This document shows, one piece after another, positions 25,610 to 34,268 of a stretch of 51,966 nt of DNA. The stretch is from the NCBI GenBank assembly GCA_013286645.1, contig JABDFJ010000009.1, forward strand, positions 1-51,966, read 5' to 3'. The notes under the pieces are model-generated. The model had not been told where the DNA came from and searched no databases. It saw only the letters and a program-made list of their open reading frames with translations. A program made the position numbers and the translations under genes. The stretch is from Chlamydiota bacterium. Lineage in GTDB: Bacteria > Chlamydiota > Chlamydiia > Chlamydiales > Parachlamydiaceae. The number at the start of each line of letters is the position of its first letter. Within the stretch, counting starts at the first letter, position 1.

Positions 25610-26134
25610 ATGAAGACCATTTTATCCCTACTGCTAACGCTATTTCTAGGCATCGCCCAACATGACTTACACGCAGACACAACCCCCACCCCCCCGACAA
25701 CGCTTGAAGCGCCACAGGTTACTCCACCTGGGATAAAACCTGCTCCATCCGATGAGGAGCCTTATTTCCCCTTACAAATTGAAGAACCAAGTCCACAAAG
25801 CAACAAATTTTTAGTCGAATTCCTCAATATGCTCGCCACGTTGGGCTTTATCATTGCTCTCATCCTGATCGTGGCATGGTTCTTGAAACGCTTTGTTAAC
25901 GCGCGTTTAGAACAAGTCAACGCGAGCAGTTCCATTCAAGTCATCGAAAAACGGGGACTATCCCCCAAAAGCATGCTTTATCTGCTGCGCGTCGAAAACA
26001 AAACGATTTTAGTGGCCGAATCACAACATGGCGTGACAGCCTTAACAGAATTTGACACACCCATTGAAACAGAGCCTGCTGCCTCACAAGAGTTTCCTTC
26101 CCCCTTTAGCAAACTTCTCGAGAAGAAAAAATAA
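25610..26134 (+). CDS. FliO-like bitopic membrane protein
   Basis: A 174-residue protein with a signal peptide (about 1-22), a Pro/Thr/Glu-rich linker, one membrane helix (about 71-91, followed by KRF) and a small cytosolic domain. The last, SIQVIEKRGLSPKSMLYLLRVENKTILVAES, matches the FliO pattern in spacing (RxxLSPKxxLYLVxVxxKxxLVG). FliO assists assembly of the flagellar type III export gate. No flagellar or type III genes are visible nearby, so its role here could be in a type III apparatus or elsewhere. It is tandem with the glycosyltransferase gene. Confidence 0.65.
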   Translation: MKTILSLLLTLFLGIAQHDLHADTTPTPPTTLEAPQVTPPGIKPAPSDEEPYFPLQIEEPSPQSNKFLVEFLNMLATLGFIIALILIVAWFLKRFVNARLEQVNASSSIQVIEKRGLSPKSMLYLLRVENKTILVAESQHGVTALTEFDTPIETEPAASQEFPSPFSKLLEKKK

Positions 26135-26191
26135 TCCTAAGTTTCAAAGCCCCGGTTTTTACTTGGATAAATTTCATTACAGCGCATTAGT

Positions 26192-26842
26192 TTAGCGCGT
26201 CAAAATCGTTTGATAAGCGCTATGCAACACCTTCCACCCTCGCCGTTTTAAGTAATCAATAACCAAAAGCCCCTTACCCCCACGCGGAAGACCACAATCA
26301 TCAATCATCACCACACTTTGGTCATGGAGTAAAGGATATGCTGCCTTAATTTCTTTGAGATGATGCTCCTGCGAAGGGAATGGATTCTTAGTTTCGAAAT
26401 CGAAACTATCCAAATACAAGAAATCAATGGGCTGTGTGAAATTTTTCAGAAATGCTATCGAATCCTGGCATACAACATTTACGCTCTGACCGTAAGCTTC
26501 AACGACAGCTTTGGCTTCAGCTACAGCTTTTGGGTCAATATCTACAGAAAAGAAAACGGCTCCATTTTGATGCGCCCAGTCACCAAAAATGATAGTAGAC
26601 CCTCCATCACCAACGAAATTTTTATCTCCCATTCTTGAAGTCCCTGTTTCCACAACCACCTTAGCCGAGCGCTGTCTCAACAACTCTAGAGCATGTAACA
26701 TGGTCGAATAGCGCTTGTCCTTAGGAGCAAGTCGATCAAGCAAATAATTCGAACTAGGCACACCTTCGGCATAACCATTTATGGGGATAAATGCTGCCAT
26801 AAGAATCATGGCTAAATTCAAAAGCAAAAGCTGACATTTCAT
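26192..26842 (-). CDS. Second exported methyltransferase-like protein
   Basis: A 216-residue protein with a Sec signal peptide (residues 1-25, MKCQLLLLNLAMILMAAF, cleavage near GYA). The mature part has a Rossmann methyltransferase pattern: VVVETGTSRMGD (motif I position), FFSVDIDPKAV (acidic residue binding SAM ribose), VVCQDSIAFL, then DFLYLDSFDFE and VVMIDDCGL. That set resembles class I methyltransferases of the Methyltransf_24 or CmcI type. AGGAG lies eight bases before the ATG. It is convergent with the FliO-like gene. As with the enzyme at 23786, an exported SAM-dependent protein is unusual. Substrate unknown. Confidence 0.72.
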   Translation of the reverse strand: MKCQLLLLNLAMILMAAFIPINGYAEGVPSSNYLLDRLAPKDKRYSTMLHALELLRQRSAKVVVETGTSRMGDKNFVGDGGSTIIFGDWAHQNGAVFFSVDIDPKAVAEAKAVVEAYGQSVNVVCQDSIAFLKNFTQPIDFLYLDSFDFETKNPFPSQEHHLKEIKAAYPLLHDQSVVMIDDCGLPRGGKGLLVIDYLKRRGWKVLHSAYQTILTR

Positions 26843-26931
26843 ACCGAAAACTCCTTTGATAGCGCGTTCTGAAATTTATTTGAATATTCATACGCGCTAA
26901 AACAAACTTTTGCAAGACAATCCTATACAGA

Positions 26932-27157
26932 TAAGCCTTGTTGCATAAATGGAGCACATCGTAATTCTTTTATCATAAACAGGTTTGAAACACAGAGGCA
27001 CAGAGAACACGGAGAAAGAGAAAAATTGGAGATTGATTGTGGTATATGCCTAAGGACATTTTACTTTTTCTTCCCTCTCCGTGCCCTCTGTGCCTCTGTG
27101 TTTTAAATTTTTTATCTTCAATGGTTTATCGTTATATTGGATTTATGCAACAAGGTC
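26932..27157. mobile_element. MITE-like element with CCTTGTTGCATAAAT terminal repeats
   Basis: Exact 15-bp terminal inverted repeats (26936-26950 and 27141-27155) enclose a second inverted repeat of ACAGAGGCACAGAG words (about 26989-27024 with 27066-27101). The direct repeat ATACAGA stands just outside both ends (26925-26931 and 27158-27164), a possible target-site duplication. The terminal sequence resembles IS903-group (IS5 family) ends such as GGCTTTGTTGAATAAATC from memory. There is no transposase. The rest of the 451-base gene-free stretch (26843-27293) shows only AT-rich DNA and a short unconvincing frame. Confidence 0.7.
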
Positions 27158-27293
27158 ATACAGAAATCTATTGTTTTTCTGCATATTTTTTACGTTTCTT
27201 TCCCTTTGAAAATGTTCATTGTGATATAACAAACATCGTCCGAGAAATGCTTATTCCTTTGAAATCCACAAACGCCTAGCTTTAGGAGGTCGC

Positions 27294-28685
27294 TTGTTTG
27301 TAATCATTAGTTTTCTCACGATGATTTTCTTCTTGCTTGGCACCTTCTTTCTCACAGCGGTATCAAGCGCCTTTCGACGCATCCACAAAAGAGACACAAA
27401 AAAACAAATCATCGCGGCCGGCAAGTGGTTTTTTTATCGTCGCTTTCATCACTATTTTTTCCCTGAACATGAATATGAAGGTCTGTTTTTTGCAACTGTC
27501 TGCGCCCAAAACATTGCGCGGTGCTGTTATGTTGCTTCTGCTGTCTTTTTTCTGCTGGCCACTCCCCTATTTAAGCATCTTTCAGGTGTTGTGCTAACCA
27601 CACAACCGCAAAGCGATGAGTTTACAACGTTTTGGATTGTCCTCTGCTCTTTATCGCTATTATTGTTGGCTTTTGTCTTCGGTGAATATCTCCCGAGAAT
27701 TTTAGGACTCCGTTTGCCTGAAAAAGTGATTCGTTTTTGCACTCCATTGTCCTCTTTGTTCATGTTCTTAGCATTTCCGGTGACATTCTTATTCTTAAAA
27801 CTTTCCCACTCATTCTCACGTACTATTTATTTCGATCATTTGCATGAACCAGAAACACAAGCAAAACAAGAGATCATTAACATCATCCATGAAGCCCAGC
27901 TCAACCCTACGATCAACCGCCATGACAAAAAGATTATCGAAGCCGTTCTTTCTTTTGGTGAACGCATTGCAAGAGAAGTGATGGTACCGCGTGTCAACGT
28001 CTTTAGCATCAACGCTAAAACATCTATCAAAGAAGCTGCTGCCTTAATAGCCGCTGAAGGATTTAGCCGCACCCCCATTTATCAAAACACTGTGGATGAG
28101 ATCGTGGGAGTTGTCATGTACAAAGACATTCTTTCAAAATATCGTCTATATGAAGAAAATAACAATGACGAAACGATCTTAGCCGCTCCCGTAGAAACCA
28201 TTCAAAAAAATGTCCTTTACACTCCAGAAACAAAAAAAATCTCCAACCTACTCCAGGAATTTCGCAAGAAGCAAGTCCATTTAGCTATCGTGGTAGATGA
28301 ATATGGAGGGACAGAAGGGATCGTTACGATCGAAGACATTTTAGAAGAGATTGTGGGAGACATCGCCGATGAATACGACGATGAAAAGGAGCTATATGCG
28401 CTACAACCTGATGGAAGCTGTATTGTAGATGCACGCATGAACATTTTCGATGTGCAAGACTTACTAGAAATCAACATTCCCGAAGAAGGCGATTACGATA
28501 CGATTGGTGGATACGTCTATCACTGCGCCGGCACGATACCTTCTAAAGGCTTTGTCATCCATCAAGATGCTTTTGAAATAGAAATCCTAGATTCTAATGA
28601 ACGTGTAGTAGAGACTGTGCGCATCAAGCCACTGCACACAAAGTACGCTGATGCACACAATGCTGTTAAAGAGGAAAAGGAATAA
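27294..28685 (+). CDS. CNNM/CBS-domain transporter (CorC/HlyC-type)
   Basis: A 463-residue inner-membrane protein: four hydrophobic segments at about 5-25, 70-95, 105-130 and 140-165 (CNNM transmembrane domain), then a CBS pair (about 215-350, with EVMVPRVNV and VDEYGGTEGIVTIEDILEEIVGDI split by the pair), and a C-terminal CorC_HlyC domain (about 365-445). The family is linked to Mg or Co ion export; older names call it haemolysin-like. The start is the TTG at 27294, because AGGAGGT stands four bases before it; the next ATG is nine codons inside. RNase Y starts directly afterwards. Confidence 0.88.
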   Translation: MFVIISFLTMIFFLLGTFFLTAVSSAFRRIHKRDTKKQIIAAGKWFFYRRFHHYFFPEHEYEGLFFATVCAQNIARCCYVASAVFFLLATPLFKHLSGVVLTTQPQSDEFTTFWIVLCSLSLLLLAFVFGEYLPRILGLRLPEKVIRFCTPLSSLFMFLAFPVTFLFLKLSHSFSRTIYFDHLHEPETQAKQEIINIIHEAQLNPTINRHDKKIIEAVLSFGERIAREVMVPRVNVFSINAKTSIKEAAALIAAEGFSRTPIYQNTVDEIVGVVMYKDILSKYRLYEENNNDETILAAPVETIQKNVLYTPETKKISNLLQEFRKKQVHLAIVVDEYGGTEGIVTIEDILEEIVGDIADEYDDEKELYALQPDGSCIVDARMNIFDVQDLLEINIPEEGDYDTIGGYVYHCAGTIPSKGFVIHQDAFEIEILDSNERVVETVRIKPLHTKYADAHNAVKEEKE

Positions 28686-28686
28686 C

Positions 28687-30246
28687 ATGCCTCTAGAGGA
28701 CCTCATCATATTAGCTTCGGCTTTAGGCATCAGCGCCATGTGTGGTGCGGCCATCTTATGGACTATACAGCGCATTAAACTCAAACACTTTAAGCAGCTT
28801 GCTGCCGACCTGCTTTCAAAAGCAGAAGCTGCATGCGATGCCAAAAGAAAAAGTGGCGAAATGGCCCTCAGACAGCAGCAAATTGAGCAACAACGGGAGT
28901 TTGAACAACATTGGCACATAGAACGCCGTAAAATGCAACATGAAGATGAGCGCCTCAAACAACGCGAAGATAAGCTTGAAAATCGCATGAATCTCGTTGA
29001 AAAAAAACTTTCTGATATCGAAAAACGAGAAGCTGTACTTATTGCTCGCAAAACACAATTAGATCAGGAAAAAAAACTTGTCGTAGAACAGCAGGCAAAA
29101 CTCCTCATTCAATTAGAACAATGCGCGGGTTTTAGCTCAACCGAAGCCAAAGAACAACTTCTTAGCCATGTTAATCAAGATGTCAAACAAGATGCTGCTA
29201 ATCTCATCCGCCGCACTCTCAAAGAAGCCAATGAAGAAGCCGAAAAAGAAGCCGGTCGCATCATCGTCACAGCCATCAATCGACTAGCTGTGCCTTGCGT
29301 CTCAGAAGCCACCGTCAATACAGTTTCTATTCCGAATGAAGAGATGAAAGGGCGCATCATTGGCCGCGAAGGTCGTAACATCAGAGCTCTTGAGCATGCC
29401 ACAGGAATCACATGCATCATCGATGAAACCCCTGGAGCTGTGATCCTTTCTGGTTTTGATCCTATCCGCATGCAAATTGCCAAGATGGCTTTATCCGATC
29501 TCGTGCAAGATGGACGTATCCACCCTACTCGCATAGAAGAGGCCGTAGATAAGGCTAAAGTCAATATTCAAAAACTAATCAAACAATATGGCGAAGATGC
29601 AGCCCTACGTGCGGGTGCAATCAACTTACATCCTGATATCATCACACTCTTAGGAAAATTAAAATTTCGCTATAGCTACGGTCAAAATATCCTTGACCAC
29701 TCGTTAGAAGTCTCACATATCATGGGATTAATGGCTGGTGAACTTGGTCTAGACAACAGACTAGCCAAACGCATCGGCCTTCTACACGACATGGGTAAAG
29801 CAGTCTCGCACGAAATCGAAGGCACACACGCCATCATTGGGCATGACTTAGCGCTAAAATGGGGTGAAAGTCAGGAAGTTGCTAATGGAATCGGCTGCCA
29901 CCATGGAGAGATGGAGCCAACCACGGTGGAGGGTTCACTATGTAGTGCAGCTGATGCCATTTCGGCCTCGCGTCATGGTGCCCGCAGCGAGTGTGTTGAA
30001 GAGTATGTCAAACGCCTAAAGCGGCTTGAAGATCTTGCGGTAAGTTTCAATGGCGTTGAAAAAGCCTACGCGATGCAAGCTGGGCGTGAAGTGCGTGTAG
30101 TTGTCCTTCCTGATATGGTCGATGATGATGGTATCGTGACTCTAGCCAGAGATCTGACTAAACGTATAGAAAGTGATTTAAGTTATCCTGGAAAAATTAA
30201 AGTCACCGTGATAAGAGAGAAGCGTATCGTCGAATATGCGATATGA
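28687..30246 (+). CDS. rny: Ribonuclease Y
   Basis: A 519-residue membrane-anchored endoribonuclease that starts mRNA decay. One N-terminal membrane segment (about 5-27), a long coiled coil (about 45-170), a KH domain with GRIIGREGRNIRALE (about 215), and an HD metal domain with ILDHSLEVSH and LLHDMGKA (about 335-385) are all visible. Start at ATG 28687 is supported by AAGGA and by the single-base gap after the preceding gene's stop; an upstream in-frame ATG would run through that gene. Length is normal (about 520). Confidence 0.95.
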   Translation: MPLEDLIILASALGISAMCGAAILWTIQRIKLKHFKQLAADLLSKAEAACDAKRKSGEMALRQQQIEQQREFEQHWHIERRKMQHEDERLKQREDKLENRMNLVEKKLSDIEKREAVLIARKTQLDQEKKLVVEQQAKLLIQLEQCAGFSSTEAKEQLLSHVNQDVKQDAANLIRRTLKEANEEAEKEAGRIIVTAINRLAVPCVSEATVNTVSIPNEEMKGRIIGREGRNIRALEHATGITCIIDETPGAVILSGFDPIRMQIAKMALSDLVQDGRIHPTRIEEAVDKAKVNIQKLIKQYGEDAALRAGAINLHPDIITLLGKLKFRYSYGQNILDHSLEVSHIMGLMAGELGLDNRLAKRIGLLHDMGKAVSHEIEGTHAIIGHDLALKWGESQEVANGIGCHHGEMEPTTVEGSLCSAADAISASRHGARSECVEEYVKRLKRLEDLAVSFNGVEKAYAMQAGREVRVVVLPDMVDDDGIVTLARDLTKRIESDLSYPGKIKVTVIREKRIVEYAI

Positions 30247-30327
30247 TTTTTGTCTTTCATCTTTATTGCGCTATCGGGCAAAATGTGGCCCCCAAGGTAT
30301 AGTCTTTATTAAATGGAGTAGTCTTTC

Positions 30328-32334
30328 ATGCGTCGATCAATATGCTATTGTGAACCTAATGTGGCTTATGCTGGAGAAATCAATACATGGAAGTTTGTTT
30401 ATACTCCAAGTGTTGATCTTCCCAAAGGAACGAAACTTAAATTTGATTTGCAAAGCAAAGGCCGAGATATCGATTGGCAGATGCCTTCTTCCAACATCAA
30501 AAAAACTAGCAATATTATTTTTGCCAAGCTCGAAGATGGCAAGGTCATTCAAGCCAAAGAGATCGAAACACCCGATAGTTATACCCCCTCTTACGAATTC
30601 GTTTTGCTGAATAAATTAGAAGCCGGCGAAACCTTTACCATTGTGATGGGAGCGAGCAAAACCCCGCATCAAAATGGGACGAAAGCACAAACAAACGCCC
30701 AAAGACGCCGCGTTTTCAACCTCTATGTAGATCCGAAAGGCAAAGGGAACTACACAGAGCCAGAAGTATTCACACTTGATATTCGAGGCAATGTGCTTGC
30801 CGCTATACGCGTTTTGGCCCCCTCTTTTGTCACTCGCAACAAACGCTTTGACGTCATTGTGCGCTTCGAAGATGAATATGGCAACCTCACCAACACAGCA
30901 CCAGCAGACACACTCGTCGAATTGTCCCATGAACATCTGCGCGAAAATCTAACCTGGAAACTCTTCGTGCCAGAAACTGGCTTCATTGCTCTACCGAACC
31001 TCTATTTCAACGAACCCGGGGTTTACACAATCCAGCTGCTCAACACAAAAACAAAAGAGATCTTCCGCTCCGCTCCTGTGATGTGCTTTGCTGAAAATGC
31101 CCGCCACCTCTTTTGGGGACAACTCCATGGAGAGTCTGAACGCATCGATTCCACGGAGAATATAGAAAGCTGCCTCCGCCACTTCCGTGATGACAAAGCA
31201 GCAAATTTCTATGGCACATCTCCCTTTGAAAGCCAAGAAGAAACCTCCAACGAAATTTGGAAACTCATCACACAAAACGTGATGGAGTTTGATGAAGCAG
31301 ACCGCTTTACCACCTTCTTGGGCACACAATGGGTAGGAAACAAAGGAGAAGAAGGGATCCGCCATCTTGTCTATACAAAAGATAATAAACAAATTATCAG
31401 GAAAAAAGATCCTAAATTTGCCTCCCTCAAGAAAATTTACAAGAATTTCTCTCCTAAAGAACTCATCTCTATCCCCTGCTTTACCATGGGTAAAGGCTTT
31501 GAATTCGATTTTGCTGAATTCGATCCAGAATATGAACGTGTCGTTGAAATCTACAACTCCTGGGGTTCTTCGGAATGTTCTAAAAAAGAAGGGAACCAGC
31601 TTCCTATTGCCGCCAACGGCAAATCTGGAATCACCGAAACTGTTGATGGCTCCATCCAAAAGGCACTTCAGCACAACTGTCGCTTTGGCTTCGTAGCTGG
31701 TGGCCTCGACGATCGAGGCATCTATGCCGATTTCTATGACGGCGACCAAATTCAATACAATCCTGGATTAACAGCAATCATATGCAACGAACATTCTAGA
31801 ACAGCCCTTTCCGAAGCCTTATATAATCGCAGTTGCTATGCAACAACCGGCGAAAGGATCATTCTAGGCTTATTCTTGGCTGGCTCGCCTATGGGCAGCG
31901 AGGTAAGCACCGCTACCAAACCAGGTCTACGCATCAACCGCCACCTCTCTGGCTATGTCGCCTGTACGAGCACGATCGCTAAAGTGGAAATCATCCGCAA
32001 TGGCAAAGTCATTCACACCTTAGAAAGCGATAACTACTGGCTCAACTTTACCTTTGACGACATGACGCCTCTCGAAAAAATCGTCATTGATGCTAAAGAT
32101 AAAAAACCTCCTTTCGTTTACTACTACTTGCGTGTGACACAAGAAGATGGCCACATTGCTTGGAGTTCGCCTATCTGGGTAGATCTTGTAGCCGCAGCTC
32201 CTTCTGTCAAAGGCGCTAGACGTCAGCCTGCAAAACCTGTAAAAAAACCCGTCTTCATCGACGATGACGAAGATATCGACGAAGACGAAGATGAGGAAGA
32301 CGAAGACGATTTTGACGACGACTTCGAAGAATAA
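30328..32334 (+). CDS. DUF3604-family protein with acidic C-terminal tail
   Basis: A 668-residue protein. The HLFWGQLHGESERIDSTE segment (about 268-285) and the later GGLDDRGIYADF and CYATTGERI segments match DUF3604, a family related to PHP-type metal-dependent hydrolases, whose function is not settled. N-terminal beta-rich regions precede this domain. No signal peptide is visible despite a mostly extracellular-looking domain set. The last 30 residues are nearly all Asp/Glu. A GGAG site stands nine bases before the ATG. It is followed by a hairpin. Family call is from pattern memory. Confidence 0.75.
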   Translation: MRRSICYCEPNVAYAGEINTWKFVYTPSVDLPKGTKLKFDLQSKGRDIDWQMPSSNIKKTSNIIFAKLEDGKVIQAKEIETPDSYTPSYEFVLLNKLEAGETFTIVMGASKTPHQNGTKAQTNAQRRRVFNLYVDPKGKGNYTEPEVFTLDIRGNVLAAIRVLAPSFVTRNKRFDVIVRFEDEYGNLTNTAPADTLVELSHEHLRENLTWKLFVPETGFIALPNLYFNEPGVYTIQLLNTKTKEIFRSAPVMCFAENARHLFWGQLHGESERIDSTENIESCLRHFRDDKAANFYGTSPFESQEETSNEIWKLITQNVMEFDEADRFTTFLGTQWVGNKGEEGIRHLVYTKDNKQIIRKKDPKFASLKKIYKNFSPKELISIPCFTMGKGFEFDFAEFDPEYERVVEIYNSWGSSECSKKEGNQLPIAANGKSGITETVDGSIQKALQHNCRFGFVAGGLDDRGIYADFYDGDQIQYNPGLTAIICNEHSRTALSEALYNRSCYATTGERIILGLFLAGSPMGSEVSTATKPGLRINRHLSGYVACTSTIAKVEIIRNGKVIHTLESDNYWLNFTFDDMTPLEKIVIDAKDKKPPFVYYYLRVTQEDGHIAWSSPIWVDLVAAAPSVKGARRQPAKPVKKPVFIDDDEDIDEDEDEEDEDDFDDDFEE

Positions 32335-32355
32335 ACAGTCAGGATCACAAAATGG

Positions 32356-32432
32356 CTCATCACAAACTAAAGTGCCGCCGTATTTGAACGCGAGAATCGC
32401 ATTCAAATGGGGATAATCTAATTTGTGATGAG
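32356..32432 (+). terminator. Nested hairpin downstream of the DUF3604 gene
   Basis: CTCATCACAAA (32356-32366) pairs exactly with 32422-32432, and within it ATTTGAACGC (32382-32391) pairs with 32399-32408 with one change. It begins 22 bases after the stop codon and could stop transcription before the ABC exporter gene or act as a processing site. No T run follows. Confidence 0.55.
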
Positions 32433-32498
32433 TCCACTAAATGACTCGACATCGTCTCCCTGATCTGTTAGGTTTGAATTTTTACAACTACTTTAATC

Positions 32499-34268
32499 AT
32501 GACATATCGGAAACTCATTTCCTTTGTTTGGCAGTATATCCGGCAGCAGCCTATCCCTTATCTTTTTATTTTTTTGCTCTCTTTTACTTGGGCTGTGGAT
32601 GCAACCGTATGGCCATATTTGATTGGCTATCTCATTGACAAAGTGAGTACATTCAACGAAGCACGTACGACAGCCATCACCACGTTAGCTCTGCCCGCCA
32701 TTTTTGCCATTTGCCTAGGATTTTTCATCCGTAGTTGTTTTGGAATTCAGGGGTTATTACTAGCAAAAGCACAACCTAAGCTAGAAGCTGATATTCGAAT
32801 GACAATGTTTAATCATGTGCAAAGACATTCACCCCAATACTTCAACGATCACTTTGCTGGCAGTTTAAGCAATAAAATCTCTGATATGACCTCACAAATC
32901 GAATTTCTTCTCCGTCTCTTACTTACCACTTTTATTCCCGCTGGGGCCGCATGCGTGATAGGCATGCTTTTCTTCTTTTTCATTAACCCTTTTTTCGCTT
33001 ATCTAATCGCTGGTTGGTATCTTATCCACTTTTTGATCTGCCTGAGTTTTGTCAGCAAATGTGCAAACTATGAGCATATCCATGGTGAAGCCCGGAGCTC
33101 CCTTGTAGGAAAACTCGTCGATAGCTTTACCAATAATTTTGCAGTCAATCTTTTTTGTCGGTTCGATTATGAAAGAAAACTCCTCGCCACCCTCCAAAAA
33201 GATGAACAACAGAAAAATTATCGCGCTAAACGCTATGCCGAATTTTTGCGGATTGCCCTAACGATAGAAGCTTTCTTTATAGGCTCTGTAGGTATTCCTG
33301 GCATAGCAATCTATTTTTGGGTCCATGAAAAAATCACCACAGGAGAATTAGTTCAAATTATTGGCACCTCCGATAGTATTCTCTTAGTGATTTGGATCGC
33401 GGGTCTTTCCCTCCCCTCCTTCTTCCAAGGAATCGGCATCACACAACAAGCTTTCTCCATAATGGACGATCCTCAAGATATTCAAGATGATTCCTATGCT
33501 AAATCTCTTACCGTTTCCGAAGGTGAAGTTGAATTTGTTAACGTCTCTTTCCAGTATAATGAAAAACGACTATTCACAAATAAAAGTGTTCTCATTAAAG
33601 CCAAAGAACGCATCGGACTTGTAGGGTATTCCGGAGCAGGAAAATCTACTTTTGTCAATCTTATTTTACGCTTTTATCAAATAGAGAAAGGCAAAATCTT
33701 GATTGATGGACAAGACATCTCTAAAGTGACATTAGAATCTTTGCGCAAACAGATTCTATTGATCCCTCAAGATCCCATTCTCTTTCATCGTACTCTGAAA
33801 GAAAACATTCAATATGGCAATCTCAATGCAACGGATGAAGAAGTCATTAATGCCAGCAAACTGGCCCATTGCCATGAGTTTATACAACAGTGTCCTCATC
33901 AATATCAGAGCATCGTTGGCGAAAGAGGAACAAACTTATCGGTGGGAGAACGACAAAGAATAGCCATCGCCAGAGCGATGTTATCTGAGGCTAAAATTCT
34001 AATTTTAGATGAAGCCACTTCAGCTCTGGATTCTATTACCGAGAATTTCATTCATCAAAGCTTAGAAACTCTGATGCAAGATCATACGACCATTGTCATC
34101 GCCCATCGCTTATCAACCCTCGTTAAAATGAATCGGATCTTAGTTTTCAACCATGGGGAAATCATTGAAGAAGGGACTCATACTGATCTTTTGGCAAAAA
34201 AAGGTCACTATGCACGGATGTGGCATATGCAGGCTGGGGGCTTCTTACCGGCCACCCCTCCTGCCTAA
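32499..34268 (+). CDS. ABC exporter with fused membrane and ATPase domains (MsbA-like)
   Basis: A 589-residue half-transporter: six membrane segments within residues 1-310 and an ATPase domain from about 345. Walker A is GYSGAGKST, the signature LSVGERQR, Walker B ILILDEATSALD and the switch His is in IAHRLS. Such proteins export lipids, peptides or drugs as dimers; the substrate cannot be read from sequence. DNA here is more AT-rich than the neighbouring men genes. Its last 24 bases overlap the end of the convergent ValS-like gene. The ribosome-binding site is weak. Confidence 0.88.
   Translation: MTYRKLISFVWQYIRQQPIPYLFIFLLSFTWAVDATVWPYLIGYLIDKVSTFNEARTTAITTLALPAIFAICLGFFIRSCFGIQGLLLAKAQPKLEADIRMTMFNHVQRHSPQYFNDHFAGSLSNKISDMTSQIEFLLRLLLTTFIPAGAACVIGMLFFFFINPFFAYLIAGWYLIHFLICLSFVSKCANYEHIHGEARSSLVGKLVDSFTNNFAVNLFCRFDYERKLLATLQKDEQQKNYRAKRYAEFLRIALTIEAFFIGSVGIPGIAIYFWVHEKITTGELVQIIGTSDSILLVIWIAGLSLPSFFQGIGITQQAFSIMDDPQDIQDDSYAKSLTVSEGEVEFVNVSFQYNEKRLFTNKSVLIKAKERIGLVGYSGAGKSTFVNLILRFYQIEKGKILIDGQDISKVTLESLRKQILLIPQDPILFHRTLKENIQYGNLNATDEEVINASKLAHCHEFIQQCPHQYQSIVGERGTNLSVGERQRIAIARAMLSEAKILILDEATSALDSITENFIHQSLETLMQDHTTIVIAHRLSTLVKMNRILVFNHGEIIEEGTHTDLLAKKGHYARMWHMQAGGFLPATPPA

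Noticed and set aside
27037-27279. An 80-residue frame downstream of the MITE-like core
   Set aside because: It starts inside the repeat, has a biased composition and lacks a ribosome-binding site.
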